DNA of 64,000 nt from Amaurobius ferox (lineage: Eukaryota > Arthropoda > Arachnida > Araneae > Amaurobiidae), in NCBI GenBank assembly GCA_951213105.1, contig OX578152.1, forward strand, positions 97,338,568 to 97,402,567, in the 5' to 3' direction. The notes beneath the pieces are model-generated. The model was not told the DNA's origin. It worked only from the letters and a program-made list of their open reading frames with translations, and made no database searches. Below, piece by piece: positions 12,086 through 24,214 of this stretch; position 1 is the first letter of the stretch; the number at the start of each line of letters is the position of its first letter. Both the position numbers and the translations under genes were made by a program.

Positions 12086-13494
12086 AATTATCAGAATGAA
12101 CTTTTAAGCATTTTTTATGTTTCTCGACTCAATCAGAAGACTTCGTATAATAATGAATTTAAAACCTTTTTAATTTATTTATTTTATTTTCGTTTTGTAA
12201 TTAAAAACGTAAATCAAGAACTGCTAAAACTTGTTTGTGTGTGGGGAGAATTTCCGATTCAGTGAAATTGAAGAATAACTTTATTATTACTTTCTCATAT
12301 ATGTAGAAAGCATCAGTGGTGCAGACAGGCAGAGTGATGATGGTGGGCATTCATCCCTCTCCATTTGACATACAAATTACATTAGTTCTCCAAAACGAAC
12401 ATACTGGGTAAAAGAAATTTAGCAATTTAACCCCGTATTCTGTCGTAATCTCACCCCTTTTCCGAGAACCTAACTGTACATAGGAAAAGTATTGTTTTTT
12501 CGAAAATCTTTGAATTCAAAATTTCGAAGGAAAAACACCTTTAGAACACTGTCCATTAGAACACTTTTCTAACCTTTAGAACACTGCTCTTTTGAACACT
12601 GTTCTAATCTTTAGAACACTGTTCTTTTGAAAAGATGTCCGTTGGTCCGTCTCTTTGTGTGTAAACACTATGGAAAACTTTTTTTTTATTTTCTGAACTA
12701 TGATTTTAGGCTAAAACAGGAAATTAGTAGTTTGAAATGAGTCATGCATGTAAAAGGTAATTGAAAAATTTATTTATACATATCACATATATATTTCTTC
12801 ACTTCATACAAGGTATTTTGTTCGTTAGACAGTGTTTTTCGATATAACATTTGAAAAATTCATGTTCTTAACATGCAGATTCAACCAAATGATAACAAAT
12901 GCCGTCAACTGAGGGTAATTCTGAACCCACAAGGGCAACATTGCCCCCCCCCCGGGGTCAATTTTACTTAAAACTTTGATTTTCGACTATCATCAGTGGT
13001 TTTAAATAAAAAATCTCTAATGTATGTCAGAGTCTAATATTTTTACTTTATTGTGCATATATTACAATATTAAAAAGTGAACTCAATCGCTTTATAAAAT
13101 TTTTATAGTTTAGACAAGAATATTTTGAAAAAAAAAAAAAAAAAGAAATGAAAAAAACTTTCTGTAAGGAAAAGAGGTAAGGTCTAGGTAAATGAGAGGG
13201 GGAGGGATTAAATAGGGTCTAATTTACTTATTTCACTGAATACTTAATATTATTTTACTTTTCTAGGAAAAAAATTTCAAAAAATTAATTATTTTGAAAT
13301 GGTTGTAACATTGTCTCCTTATTTTTTACCCTATCTGGGTAACATTGACCCCCCCCCCCCCCCCCAGAAAATACTTGAATTTAAACATGTTTTACGTAGG
13401 GTTATTTTATGCAGTAGGAACAAAATAAGTAAAATGAAAAAAGAGTGCAATAAAATGCCTTCTTTATGTCTTGTACATTTAAGAAAAAAGAAAT

Positions 13495-13625
<131 letters not shown>

Positions 13626-13667
13626 TATATATATGTATGTTCAGTACGAATGTTAGTTTCCTTTAAA

Positions 13668-13709
<42 letters not shown>

Positions 13710-14392
13710 ATACAAAAGTAATCGGATGAAGAAAACAAAAGCATACATAAGTATGAAAAAAGGCTTAACGTAGATGGCGCAATGCTGCACAAGTACGTAA
13801 AGCAGTTATAGCAAATAAAATTATTAAGGAAAAATTGGGAATCAAGCCAACGGGAAAGCATTAATGGTCGAGGGGGATTGTGACCCCTCGTTCCCGGTTA
13901 TAGCATGCTATAACACCCAGGTAACACTCCCGGTACCAAATACTTTGCCGAAACTCAGACTGCTGACGTTCGTACTACCTCCCTGGTAGAATTTCGACTT
14001 GTTCATTCCGGTGCTTCTAGATTAAGTTGTTGAGGTTGATCGTGTATACACGTGGTAGAAGAAGAATGATTCATGCCGCATGGTAATACAATTTTCTTAA
14101 TGTATACTTTTTTCATTTTTTCATTTTTTGATGCCTGTAGTCTGAATTTAAGCATTTATAGTAATGTACTATTGCTTAATCTGAAACAGGCATTTGTTTG
14201 GGTTAATTAGAGTTAAATACTCAGACCTGAAGAGGAATTTAATTCTGATTAATCATCGAATTTGGGAAGGTTCTGTTCTTTTCTCTTATCGGCATTATGG
14301 CCGTGAATTTGCTTCTATGGTGATGTTAATATTACTTGAATTGTATTTTTATTTTTTTTATTTTTACATAATTCTTATTATTACATTTCAAA

Positions 14393-15370
14393 TATGTATG
14401 TATATATATATTCAAATTTTTACCATTTTATTTACAATTTTCCCAAAATCGGTTCATAATTTCTTCGATGCATGGGTCAATATTGTGTTAGTTAAAATTT
14501 TTGCAAAAACATATGATTGGTCCTGTTCCCTAATTAACGGAATATCGTTGCGAGCCCTGATAAAAGAGTTCTTGCTGCTGACATGTCAAGTACCAGTAAG
14601 TCGTTGACTGTTTAAGCTACAAGGAAGGTTGTAGCAGCATTGAAATGTTTTTTAACAAAAAATGGAAGGAGAATCCAGTGGAACATCCAAACAAAATTCC
14701 AAGGCGTTAAAGTTGTAGCTAATAAAGGTTTTGATTCCTCATCTGATTCATCTAATCTTAAAGATGTCAACCTGTTGTCAGATGAAAATGATTTTCGCAT
14801 GTCAGATTATTTGCTTGTAAATGCCATTGTTACTATGGGATTTTGTCACTATTAAAATTTTTACCATTTGATACACATTGTTTTGTAGAAAATTTGTAAT
14901 AGCCAACTTTTTTTATTTAGGATTTAGAAAGTTCTTAAAGGTTTTGAAATGTATTTGTTTCATATTTTTAAATAAAAATTTCATTTGTCTGTATTGAATG
15001 TACTAATTTGTAACTCCATAAAAATTGAGGAAATTTTCACAGGTAAACTTGACCTTCCATTCTAGAATAGCTACCTTACTAAATATTAACATTGATCCTA
15101 ATGGAATTCTAAATTGACTCACGTGTAAAAAAACAACAAGGGTTCAAAGTTACCCCCAAATATCATGTGACTTTGACACACACCTCTTTTATTTTCGTCC
15201 TGAGTAATCTATAAAATTAAAAGAACATTTAAGAAACTGGAATGAAAGACATTATTAAGATAATTTACGTATAAAAAATATTTCCCATCAATTTTTTACA
15301 TAAAATTGAAAGGATATTTGATGAAAACTACAAAAAAATGTTCATTCTTATCCCGGATGACGGTATGTTA
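14393..15370 (+). repeat. Segmental duplication, unit 1, with a coding-like stretch
   Basis: This unit of about 0.95 kb recurs at 15838-16766. Both begin TATATATATTCAAATTTTTACC and end near CGGTATGTT. At about 14640-14855 is a 71-residue coding-like stretch with DVNLLSDENDF and MSDYLLV. It vaguely resembles the acidic C-terminal tails of some DDE transposases, but I cannot name a family. No longer frame supports a working gene. Confidence 0.75.
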
Positions 15371-15382
15371 AAAGAGTTAAAA

Positions 15383-15515
15383 AGTTAAAAGCGGGGGGAG
15401 GGGGGGGGGAGCAGTTAGTGGCGTATATACATATATTAGGGGTTGGGAACCGGACTGACCCCATCCCCTACAAAATGTTTTGCACTTCTTATACATCAAC
15501 AATGTGTGTAACCCT
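15383..15515 (+). repeat. Dispersed repeat G, copy 2
   Basis: Matches 11938-12085: GTTAAAAGCGGGG, a G tract, GTTAGTGGCGTATATACATA and CTTATACATCAACAATGTGT. It lies between the two units of the 0.95-kb duplication. Confidence 0.75.
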
Positions 15516-15837
15516 AATATAATATAGAGGATATGAAAGGATATATCAGATTAAAGGAAAACAATGCTACCATATAAGACAAAATGATCTTAATTTTAAA
15601 TATCAATAATACACATGAATTTATCAACATTCAAGAGCGATGCATACAAATCAAGTTCAAACATCAAAGGATTATCAAAATCTGGAGGCTCAAAATATTA
15701 AAATGACAAAAGAGAAAAGATGCAATCCGAAAATATGAAATTGGATAGAAGCTCTGTGGATCCAGCTTTTTAAGGATCTTTGCATCCACAGAGGTTCCAA
15801 ATGTGTTTCGCTCAACGATACAGCCACATGGCCGAAA

Positions 15838-16766
15838 TATATATATATATATTCAAATTTTTACCATTTTATTTATAATTTACTGAAAAGTGATTCATAA
15901 TTCCCTCGATGCATGGGTCAATCTTGTGTTAGTTAAAATTTTTGCAAAAATATATGATTGATCCTGTTCCCTAATTATTGCCGTTCCTTGCGAGCCCTGA
16001 CAAAACAGTTCTTGCTGCTGACATGCCAAGTAAGCAGCATTGAATTTTCTTCTTAACAGAAAATGGAAGAAGTGGAACATTCAAACAAAACCCCAAGGCG
16101 TTAAAGTTGTAGCTAATAAAGGTTTTACTTTCTCATCTGATTCATCTTGAAGACGTCAACCTGTTGTCAGATGAGAATGATTTTTGTATGTCAGATTATT
16201 TGCTTGTAAATGCCATTGTTACTATGGGGTTTTGTCACTATTAAAATTTTTACCATTTGATACACATTGTTTTGTAGAAAATTTGTTTTTTTATTTAAGG
16301 TTTAGAAAGTTCTTAAAGGTTTTGAAATGTATTTGTTTCATACTTTTAAATTAAAACTTCATTTGTGTTTATTGAATGTACACGAATTTAATTTGTAACT
16401 CCATAAAAATTAGGGAAATTTTCACAGTTAAAATTGACCTTCCTTTCTAGAATAGCTAGCTACCTTACTAAATATTAACATTGACCCTAATGGAATTCTA
16501 AATTGACTCGCATGTAAAAACAACAAGGGTTCAAAGTTACCTCCAAATACCATGTAACTTTATCCCCCCCCCCCCCCCATCTCTTTTATTTTCGTCCTGA
16601 GTAATCTATAAAATTAAAAGAAAATTTAACAAACTGGAATGAAAGACATTATTAAGATAATTTACGAATAAAAAATATTTCCCAGCAATTTTGTACAGAA
16701 AATTGAAAGAATATTTGATGAAAACTACAAAAATGTGTTCATTCGTATCCCGGTTGGCGGTATGTT
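15838..16766 (+). repeat. Segmental duplication, unit 2
   Basis: Paralogue of 14393-15370. The coding-like stretch is shortened and frameshifted here (about 16035-16240), so both copies are relics. Where unit 1 reads GACACACACCTC (about 15175), this copy carries a C tract of about 16 nt at 16563-16579. Confidence 0.75.
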
Positions 16767-19082
16767 TTTACATTGCTTTTTGGTTAAAGTAATAGGTATT
16801 GTGATGAGGTAAAATCCCTGGCGCTTAGTATTTGAGGGATTTAAGGGTTTTGAGCATTCATTAATATACAGATGAATCACTCTTCGCCTTGCAGGGCCGC
16901 CTGTATGGGAGGTCGGAGACTACTAGGGTGAAGGAGTCCGGACTCCAGAGGGGCTCATACCGCCAACATTTTCTTTATGGAGCTGGAGAAGACATGAAAA
17001 ATTTACAAAAATGAGAAAATCAAATATAGAGGGGGGGGGGGGGGAGGCGTGATAAATGTTTGTAGGGGTTCCCCGCTTTCTATGGGTGGCCTTGCTTGTG
17101 AGAACGATATTTATGAAATAAATTGGGCAAATCGCATGAAATTGAATTCAATTATTTCCATGAAGCAACGTCAGTGTCATCGACCTGGGGTGCGACAGAC
17201 CAGTGGTTAGCGTGCGGGGATTGGTCTCAGACGCCACGAATTCGATTCGAAAGAAGAGAAGTTTTGCATCTGAAAACGATTGATACTTTTTATCAAATTA
17301 GTGATATATAATTTTATTTATTTTTCGGTTTTCAGCTGTGAGCTTCTTGCAAGTTTTTACATTTGTACTACTCATTATGATGCTCTTATTTAGGCATCTG
17401 TATTGTGCAAAGACTTTTATTTAATATGAACTTTAATTATAATTCGTCAGTATCCGTGGATAAACGCATGCATTTATATTACAAACACTATTTATTTAAT
17501 CCCAACTCAATATCATCCACCGTTATAAATTAATCTCAATACATTCGACAGACGATAAAAGCGTTCGCTATTATTCTGCTTCCCTGTCCACTCCCCCACT
17601 CAATCGCCCTCAAATCGCAATTAATAGATATCAGAAGAAATTGTTATTGCATACGCCGTTCCCAGTAACAATCCCATCAGAGTCTGCAATGGACACTCGT
17701 CATCTAGCCGCCATAGTGGCTCTCAGAGTACCACGCCTACTTTCAAGATTTACCAATAGGATGGAGTCTTTCCTCAATATATTGGCGAATAAGGGTCGAA
17801 AGATAGATCAGTCACTTGCATGAGTGTAATTTCTGGAATGGTTGTCTTATTTGGCTGTTTATCGTACTCAAATTGTTTACATTCAAGCAATGGAAATATT
17901 TTCATTGAGAATAAAAAATATTTTATAAAAAGTTTAAAAGAACATTTTAAATATTGTTTTTGCTATATGTTTCTTTTCTTCCTTAATATTCCTTTCTTAT
18001 AAAATGTCAGCATTAGAATCCTATGCGAATGTAATTTCCAATAAATACCCATTTCACCTGTTTAAATTTTTTTTTTTGCATTTTGTTCCTTTTAAAGATT
18101 AAATGCATTTATTCAGATCGTTATTGTGACAGATCAGTGAGTTTAAGATTTGCTTTGAGTAACAATAAAAATGTTTTGCTTCACTGGTAAAATACGCATC
18201 TTTAACAAAATCCAATAAATGGTTTTCAACTATGTCACAATCGCAAGACATAGTGTAGGGCCATCCAAATGATATACCGTCCTTCAAATGCGATGTAAAA
18301 TGTAGGTGTACTGGGAAATTTCTGCTGAAAGAAGCAACTATAATTATTTCGGTCCGCCCCATTAAAATGCGAAGGAAAATCGCGGAGCATGTAGGGAAGG
18401 AGGTTAACTTCGAATTTTCTGCTAAAAGAACCAAAGTGTGCAAAAGACTTGCCTTGGAGGTCAAGGGTTCGTTTCTGCTATTATGATGCATATTTTTATC
18501 AATAAATTAATTTTTTCCACGGTAATTTTTTGTTCGATGTTTAAGGGATTGTTTAGTTGAATTTTTCAGAATTTCAAATTGAGACAAAAGAAGTGTGTGT
18601 GTGTGTGTGGGGGGGGGGGGGGGCGAGGGAGCAGATTGACTGAATTCATTGGTAATGATAGAAAGCATCATCACACGATCCGCCTTTGTAGATGTGTAAA
18701 TTGTGCGATCTTATAGAATACAGATGGTGTTATAATTGCCAGACATATTGTATAGGTATTGTATTGCCAAAGATATTGTAAGGTCATCATGTGATACAAT
18801 GATAGAAAACAATTTCGCCAATACACAATCTTGTCAGATAGTGAAGATTGCTTAGTTAAAAATCTCTATTACAACAGAGACGCTATCTATTTGTCAGCGT
18901 TCTTATTGAGCTGCTAGAATTCCTCTCGTAACTGCATATTTTCCTAAGTCACTCTGTGGTTGAGCTCACCTACCGAATTCTCTTCTCTTACTTCTACAAA
19001 ATAAAAGAGGCATTTAAAAACTTTATTTTAATATATACAAACATAGGACAACAAAAACTATACATAAACTTAATTAAAAAAA
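16767..19082. other. Non-coding sequence with a tRNA-like SINE fragment and GT/G tracts
   Basis: No gene is recognised. The stretch holds a SINE head fragment at 17189-17265, a G tract at about 17031-17044, and (GT)n followed by a G tract at 18597-18623. The 130-codon frame on the minus strand at 18099-18491 has no motif that I know. Confidence 0.55.
17189..17265 (+). mobile_element. tRNA-like SINE head fragment
   Basis: GTGCGACAGACCAGTGGTTA resembles the box A region of the SINE at 20254, and AATTCGATTCGA stands where box B would be. The body is missing, and the sequence after it does not match the other SINE copies. Confidence 0.5.
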
Positions 19083-19998
19083 ATCTGATGTGGGCAACAC
19101 ATAACTTTCCTTATATAATGTAATGAATTTACTACTTTTACAGTAAAAAAACAGGTTTTCCTTATAGTAGATACTCATATTCTTTCCAAGATATTGAATT
19201 TTCGACAATGAGTCGTCATTTTCATTGATTTAGCGTCATTTTCATTCATTTGGTAAGATATTCGTTAATTTGGCAACATTTCAAACAGTCGCCAAGTTGA
19301 TGACATTCCGCCAAATTCGTCGCCAAAATCTCACCAAGCGTTATGGACGAAGAAATAGGTTATTCTTACAGCAGACAAATGACTATTGGCGTTCAAATAC
19401 AAACGTATTACTCAAAGTATCTGTTTTCATGAATGAAACGAACTAGATCCACGAGAATGATGTCACCCAATTTATCGTATGGTATTACATATGAAAAGAG
19501 AACATGTTTCTCAATAGGAATTAATTTTTTTTTTATATAAGTTTTTGATATTTTTTTTGAAAAATGCGCAATATCTCGAGAATGGTTCATGTTAGCGTTT
19601 TAAAATTTATGCCAATCGTTTTCTAATGAAAAATTACATAAGAAATGTCTATTTGCGTAACTTTATAAGTGGTTTTGATTTTTTGACGATTTTTTCAAAA
19701 TTTCATTCGAAAATTTAGGGGGGTTCTGAACATTCGATTGCGTATAGAAACGATAGGCTTCCAGTGTTTACGGATTGTGATTTTTGTACCGAATTTGGTT
19801 TGAATTGGTCCATTCGTTCGTCAGTTATCGTCTCCACAGACTCACTGACACACACACACACACACATACATCACCTCAAAAATGTTTGATTCGTGATCAG
19901 GGATGTATTGAAACGTGCTCTCCCGTCGAAAACTCGAATTCGAATTTTCGACCCCGTCACAATACTTTCCTTATACATTATGTATATAAGGAAAGTAA
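19083..19998 (+). mobile_element. Family B hairpin-ended element, copy 1
   Basis: It starts ATCTGATGTGGGCAACACAT followed by ACTTTCCTTATATAATG. It ends with ATACTTTCCTTATACATTAT and a matching AAGGAAAGTAA, so the 3' end is palindromic. A CACA microsatellite at 19848-19867 precedes TCACCTCAAAAATGTTTGAT. The ends are shared with family A, but the body differs. Repeats of the type TTTGGCAACATTTC / GCCAAGTTG lie at 19255-19340. There is no coding capacity. Confidence 0.85.
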
Positions 19999-20253
19999 TA
20001 AAGTAAGTCTCTGGTTACGTACTGCATAACCCACGGCGTGACGTATTTGCCAGCTGGATGCGTGCATACACTCACAGCAGAGACACGAGAGCAAAGCCCG
20101 TGGTTAAATATCTTCATGTGCCTGAAGTTACCAAGCAAGGGATTTACTAATGGCGACTGGCACGGCTAATACATTATGCCAATGGCAAATGCTGAAAAAC
20201 AAATTATTATGCATATATGCAAATGAAGTTTGAACGTTCAAAAGCGTGTGCAA

Positions 20254-20510
20254 GCGTGCGCGACAGCCCAGTGGTTAGCGAGCGGGGATTGCACTCGGAT
20301 GATCCGAGTTCGATTCCCCCCTCTGCCCAAACGGTCGCCATGTTTACTTGGAGTAAGATCACGTTAAACACGTGGGTCCGTAGGTCCTTCCCAGAGGTTG
20401 GTGGTAAGGGAAGGAGGGTACGGTACCTGGGGATGCCACCCCCACTGGTTTCTGGTCTAAATTGGGTGGCACTTTCCGGCCGTCCAAACAATTAGTTACC
20501 TTACACCTAG
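20254..20510 (+). mobile_element. tRNA-derived SINE, near full length
   Basis: The head carries a box A-like CAGCCCAGTGGTTAGCGAGC and a box B-like GAGTTCGATTCCCCC. The body words CACGTTAAACACGTGGGTCC, CAGAGGTTGGTGGTAAGGGA and GGGTGGCACTTTCCGGCCGT follow, then the tail CCTTACACCT. The same order occurs at 63802 and in the chimeric copy at 43746. The open frames across it are artefacts. Confidence 0.85.
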
Positions 20511-20635
20511 TTGAAAGCATTTGAGTCCCCAAATGACTCCCTTATCAGACTCACACAGGGAAACGAAATCGAACTCTTCTTCCATATCTGGTTTTGTCTG
20601 GAATAGATTATCCAGGTGTTGCTCGTGAAGACGAT

Positions 20636-20971
20636 CTATCCGCAGAAGGCTGTAGGCTGCCTCCGGCCATCAACAATGGCGGTCTCTCGGCGGTCCAGCG
20701 ATGGCAAGTCAGCAGTGGTCAGCGACGGTAGACCAGCTGTAGTCAGCAATGGTGGTCCGTCAGGCTTCACATTCAGCCTATCCGAAACAGGATTGCCTTC
20801 AAACATGCGAATATTATTTTCCCTTAATATATACGCCGGTTTTAGGCGACCGATAGCTATAAGTTTTTCGTGATCGTTAATTCGAATCATGTAAACCTTT
20901 GGTAGTCTTCTTACGACCTGAAATGGTCCTTCATATTGCTGCTGCAGAGATTTGTTAAATACGCCACCCAC
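20636..20971 (-). pseudogene. Ty3/gypsy integrase C-terminal (GPY/F) fragment
   Basis: The 111-codon minus-strand frame has the motif order of the GPY/F module at the end of gypsy-type integrases: EGPFQVVRR at about residues 15-23, then IGRLKPAY at about residues 40-47. The residues after it are low-complexity LPSLTTADLP-type repeats, unlike the family. The integrase core (22583-23134) lies upstream on the same strand, separated by 1.6 kb of unrelated sequence. This is a relic, not a working polyprotein. Confidence 0.8.
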
Positions 20972-21201
20972 GTCTTAAAAACACATGTGAAAATGTGTCT
21001 AAAATGAAAATGTGTCTCTATGAAAATGTGTCTGTTCTCAATCCGTGCATAAGGTGATCATTTTGTCAAATATGCAAAATAGTTTCATGAGTGAAAGAAA
21101 AGGGGCAAACCTTTCCTTTTATGGATTTCTAGGATCCCAACTTTAATCCGCTCACTCTAGACAGGGTCATTCCAGGGGGTACTAATAAAGAAAGGATTAA
21201 A

Positions 21202-21340
21202 ATTGTAGATAATGTTGACAATTGAGTAATCCTATAAACAGAATTGTCCAAAGAGAAAACATATGAATTGTAGAAAATGTTGACAATTGAGTAATCCTAT
21301 AAACACAATTGTCCAAAGAGAAAACATATGAATTGTAAAT
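21202..21340 (+). repeat. 65-bp tandem duplication
   Basis: The block containing GTTGACAATTGAGTAATCCT and GTCCAAAGAGAAAACATATG occurs twice, offset by 65 bp (markers at 21214 and 21279). The two copies differ by only a few bases, which suggests a recent duplication. Confidence 0.9.
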
Positions 21341-22582
21341 AATGTAGGATCTGCTACCTTATCCTACCTTGACCTTCCTTGATCTGCTACCCCATGTGTA
21401 GACTGCATTCCAGTATCCTAATCAAAACTAATTCTACACTCTTGACACCCCTCTACACGCTTTATGCTACAGCCATCAGATGGTACACAGATGATAGATG
21501 TACTCAAAAAGAAGAGCGAATTTTCTGTACTTACGTACTTTCTGAACAACACCTTGCACATTGCAATCTGCGTTTTGAAATTATAGGGGCCAGTGAATTC
21601 CTTTTGTCAGAGGCAATACACCCGTTGAGGATCAACCATTTTTGCCATCTTTCTGTTTCCCACTCGTTACATGCAATTTAACTATGGGCAAATAGACGAT
21701 GAAGATTTCTCGAATAAGACTTTCAACGTGCAAGTATTGCTAATATTGTTAATTGAGGAGATATTTCAAAAGTAATTATTTCTTAGGAACCTATTAAAAA
21801 CAGTCTCGGCCCTATTTTGGAAATTTAATGAAATTAATAAGCTTAAAAAACGGCATTTATGTAGATTTAAATTTTTTTTTTTTGTTTATCTTTAATCGCT
21901 TTATAAAGTGAAAAATATCCGATCGTTTTAAAAATGAAAATCTGTAAAGGATTGTTAAAATTCTATATCAAGTAAAATTCTTTTAACATTTAAATTTGAA
22001 CTGTTTAGCGATTTAGGAGAGAAAAATAATCGAAGAATCAAAACAAGGCATTTTAATTATTGTTAGGATTGCATCAGCAATAACCAAAACCCTATTAATA
22101 TTTGTAGGCCTAACTAATTTCGCCTGTTACTACCCCCATCCCATTCCCTCTAAAAATTTCAAAAACTGATTTCAAATAGGGATTCAGCATGGCCGAATTA
22201 GTATGCAAGAGTTTTTTCAGCCCTCGGGGTTGCATTGGGTGCTCTGACATACCGGAACTGCTTTTTTGGAGAAGTGATTCATTTTATCCTTCTCGTAAAT
22301 CCTGAATTCATAAGGAGTTTAAGAAACAAACATGAATCTAATATTTATTATTTATGTTTTTTAATCGAAGTCATTTTTATATACACTTGAATAATTAAAA
22401 AAAAAACTGTATATGTATTTATTTTTACTTTAACATAGGCTTTCAGGAACATACTACAAAGTTTAACACAACATATAAAACTGGTGTGTCAATGTGAAAA
22501 ATGATTCATTGTATCCTTGAAATAATTTAGTAGTTCATTGCCGTTAAAGGTTACGAGTGTTAAAAATAGCCCTATCTACAAG

Positions 22583-23134
22583 TCACAACAAACACTTATG
22601 ATTGAACTTTGCCCCCCCCCCCCCCCCTCTGGAATATGGTGAAATGACGGCCCTGCTCTCTATGAATCGTTCGTATATCTCTAGTAGGCCTGATGGTAAA
22701 GCATCGTACCATGGTACCTTTCTGTGGTGCATATGATCCTGTTTCAATGGACGATGCTGTCGTTCCAAGATTCCATTGCACCTTGGGTTATAAGCAACTC
22801 TCCGTGTCATCGCAATATCCAGCATTTGAGTCAGGAATTTGAATAACCCTGATTCTAATTGAACCCCCTGATAGGTTGTGATTTTTCTCGGAGTGAGTTT
22901 CGAAACGGGCTACCGTATGAAATACAAAGACTCTATAGCTACAGTATTGGCAGATATATCAAAAAATTTGGACCACTTAAAGCCATCGTGATGTAAATCT
23001 ACGATTAAAAGTGACACAATCTGAAAAATCTCTACACGTTGGTAATGCCGGCCATACAAAAAGCTACTGTAAGCCTTCGGGTCAGTCGTGTGGTCTGGGT
23101 CTTCCACACGTTGGTAATGGTCCTGCACCATCAC
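22583..23134 (-). pseudogene. Decayed Ty3/gypsy integrase catalytic core
   Basis: Two minus-strand frames carry the DD35E core. The first (23134 to 22910) has SLLIVDLHHDGFKW, where gypsy integrases carry the first catalytic Asp (codon near 22997). It ends at a stop. The second runs through the ITT-x-QG region and NGILERQHRPLK. The acidic residue expected in TDQG is a Tyr codon at 22871-22873. The conserved Glu is at 22763-22765, exactly 35 residues on. A stop, a frame change and the lost Asp show it is inactive. A C tract at about 22613-22627 ends the homology. Confidence 0.85.
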
Positions 23135-23214
23135 GCAATGTCTTTACTCTTCGATTTCCAAATATACTTTGAGGTGATTCATTTCTGAGTTTATCTAATC
23201 CGATGAGTTAAACC

Positions 23215-23300
23215 ATACAGCAGTGGTTGAGACCCAGACCGTCCGACCTACTAGAAAGGTGTAAGGTAACTGTTTGGACGGCCGGATACAGCAGTGGTTG
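23215..23300 (-). mobile_element. 56-bp SINE tail inserted in an hAT-like end, with 15-bp target duplication
   Basis: ATACAGCAGTGGTTG occurs at 23215-23229 and again at 23286-23300. Between them is a 56-bp reversed SINE tail that matches the 3' part of the SINE (AGACCCAGACCGTCCGACCT). The direct repeat is a perfect retroposition target-site duplication and shows the 3' end of the SINE precisely. Confidence 0.9.
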
Positions 23301-24195
23301 GAAAAATTACTTTATTATTGTAGTCATCTACAACTACAACTACATTATGACAAATGTAGTTAACTACAACTACTTTTTCTAAAAGGTAGTGACTACAAAC
23401 TACTTTTAAAATGTACAGTTCACTGACTGTAGTCATTTAACATACTTATTCTGAATAATTAAAATTGACTGATTCCCAAATTTACTGATCAACTTACCAA
23501 CCTTACGCTTTTACTCTCTTCTGAAAACAGTAAAATAAAATAAAAGTATAAACTTTAAAATCAGAAACAACCAAAAATGGGTTTAAAAGTCCTTTAATAA
23601 AAAAAATTTCCTTACCTCGACTTACAAAAATTACACGGCCAAAGCGCTTTCTCGCATTTTCGTACGTCGAGGAAAGGAAGTTTTGTTAAAGGACTTGTAA
23701 AACTATTTTTGGTTGTCTTTGATTTTAAAGTTTAATTAAAGTTAACTTGCATCCATTTTATTTATTAAAAGTACAAAATAAAATAAAAGGAAAGACTATT
23801 TATTTAAAAACATGCTTCTTCATTTTTAGTAGAATTTGCATCTCAAAATTGCAATAAGCAGGATCTTTTGGGAACTCAAAATTGCAATCAGATAAGCAGA
23901 ATCTTTTGGGAAATAACACATCTGAATATATCTATATAAAAAATGAACTTCATGAGGTAATGGCCTTCCTAACCCTGCAGCCATTCATGGTACATCGTTG
24001 CGCAGAACACTGAATTCCATACAAATGAAGAAAGGGCGATCACATGATATGTAGAATGGCACCTTGTTTGTTTGCTGAAGTAACGTTAAAAGTAGCGTCA
24101 AAACTCGATACAAACTAGTAATTTATTGTATCGCGCTACTCGCTACACTACTTATTTTTAAAAGTAGCGCGTTACACTACAAACATTGCACCTGC
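23291..24195. mobile_element. Possible hAT-type non-autonomous element
   Basis: It opens with CAGTGGTTGGAAAAATTACT, a common hAT terminal pattern, then GTAGTCATCTACAAC. Near 24128-24185 are TCGCGCTACTCGCTACACTA and AGTAGCGCGTTACACTACAA, which resemble the body of the fragment at 41401. I could not find a matching right terminal repeat, so the extent is uncertain. Confidence 0.4.
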
Positions 24196-24214
24196 TGCAG
24201 CAGGTGCAATGTTT
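24181..24214. repeat. Perfect 34-bp palindrome
   Basis: Half-site AAACATTGCACCTGCTG is followed directly by its reverse complement. It has a PstI-like CTGCAG centre and no loop. Confidence 0.9.

Larger units (their letters stand above)
9591..13490. other. AT-rich non-coding sequence with extreme G/C homopolymers
   Basis: I recognise no gene. At 9690-9800 is the end of another repeat, with GCAAAGCGAG / GCTTAGCGAG words and TTATATAGAT. Homopolymers include 29 G at 10515-10543, 23 G at 11762-11784 (then T and more G), a G tract near 11955, C tracts near 11101 and 12945, and 17 C at 13349-13365. At 12535-12640 a degenerate CTTTAGAACACTGTTCT word recurs several times. Confidence 0.6.

Noticed and set aside
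18099..18491. 130-codon minus-strand frame
   Set aside because: I see no domain, splice support or repeat of the coding pattern. It could be chance, so it is not listed as a gene.
20207..20495. Overlapping frames of about 92-94 codons on both strands
   Set aside because: Both lie across the tRNA-derived SINE. Overlap on both strands and the match to non-coding SINE copies argue against a gene.
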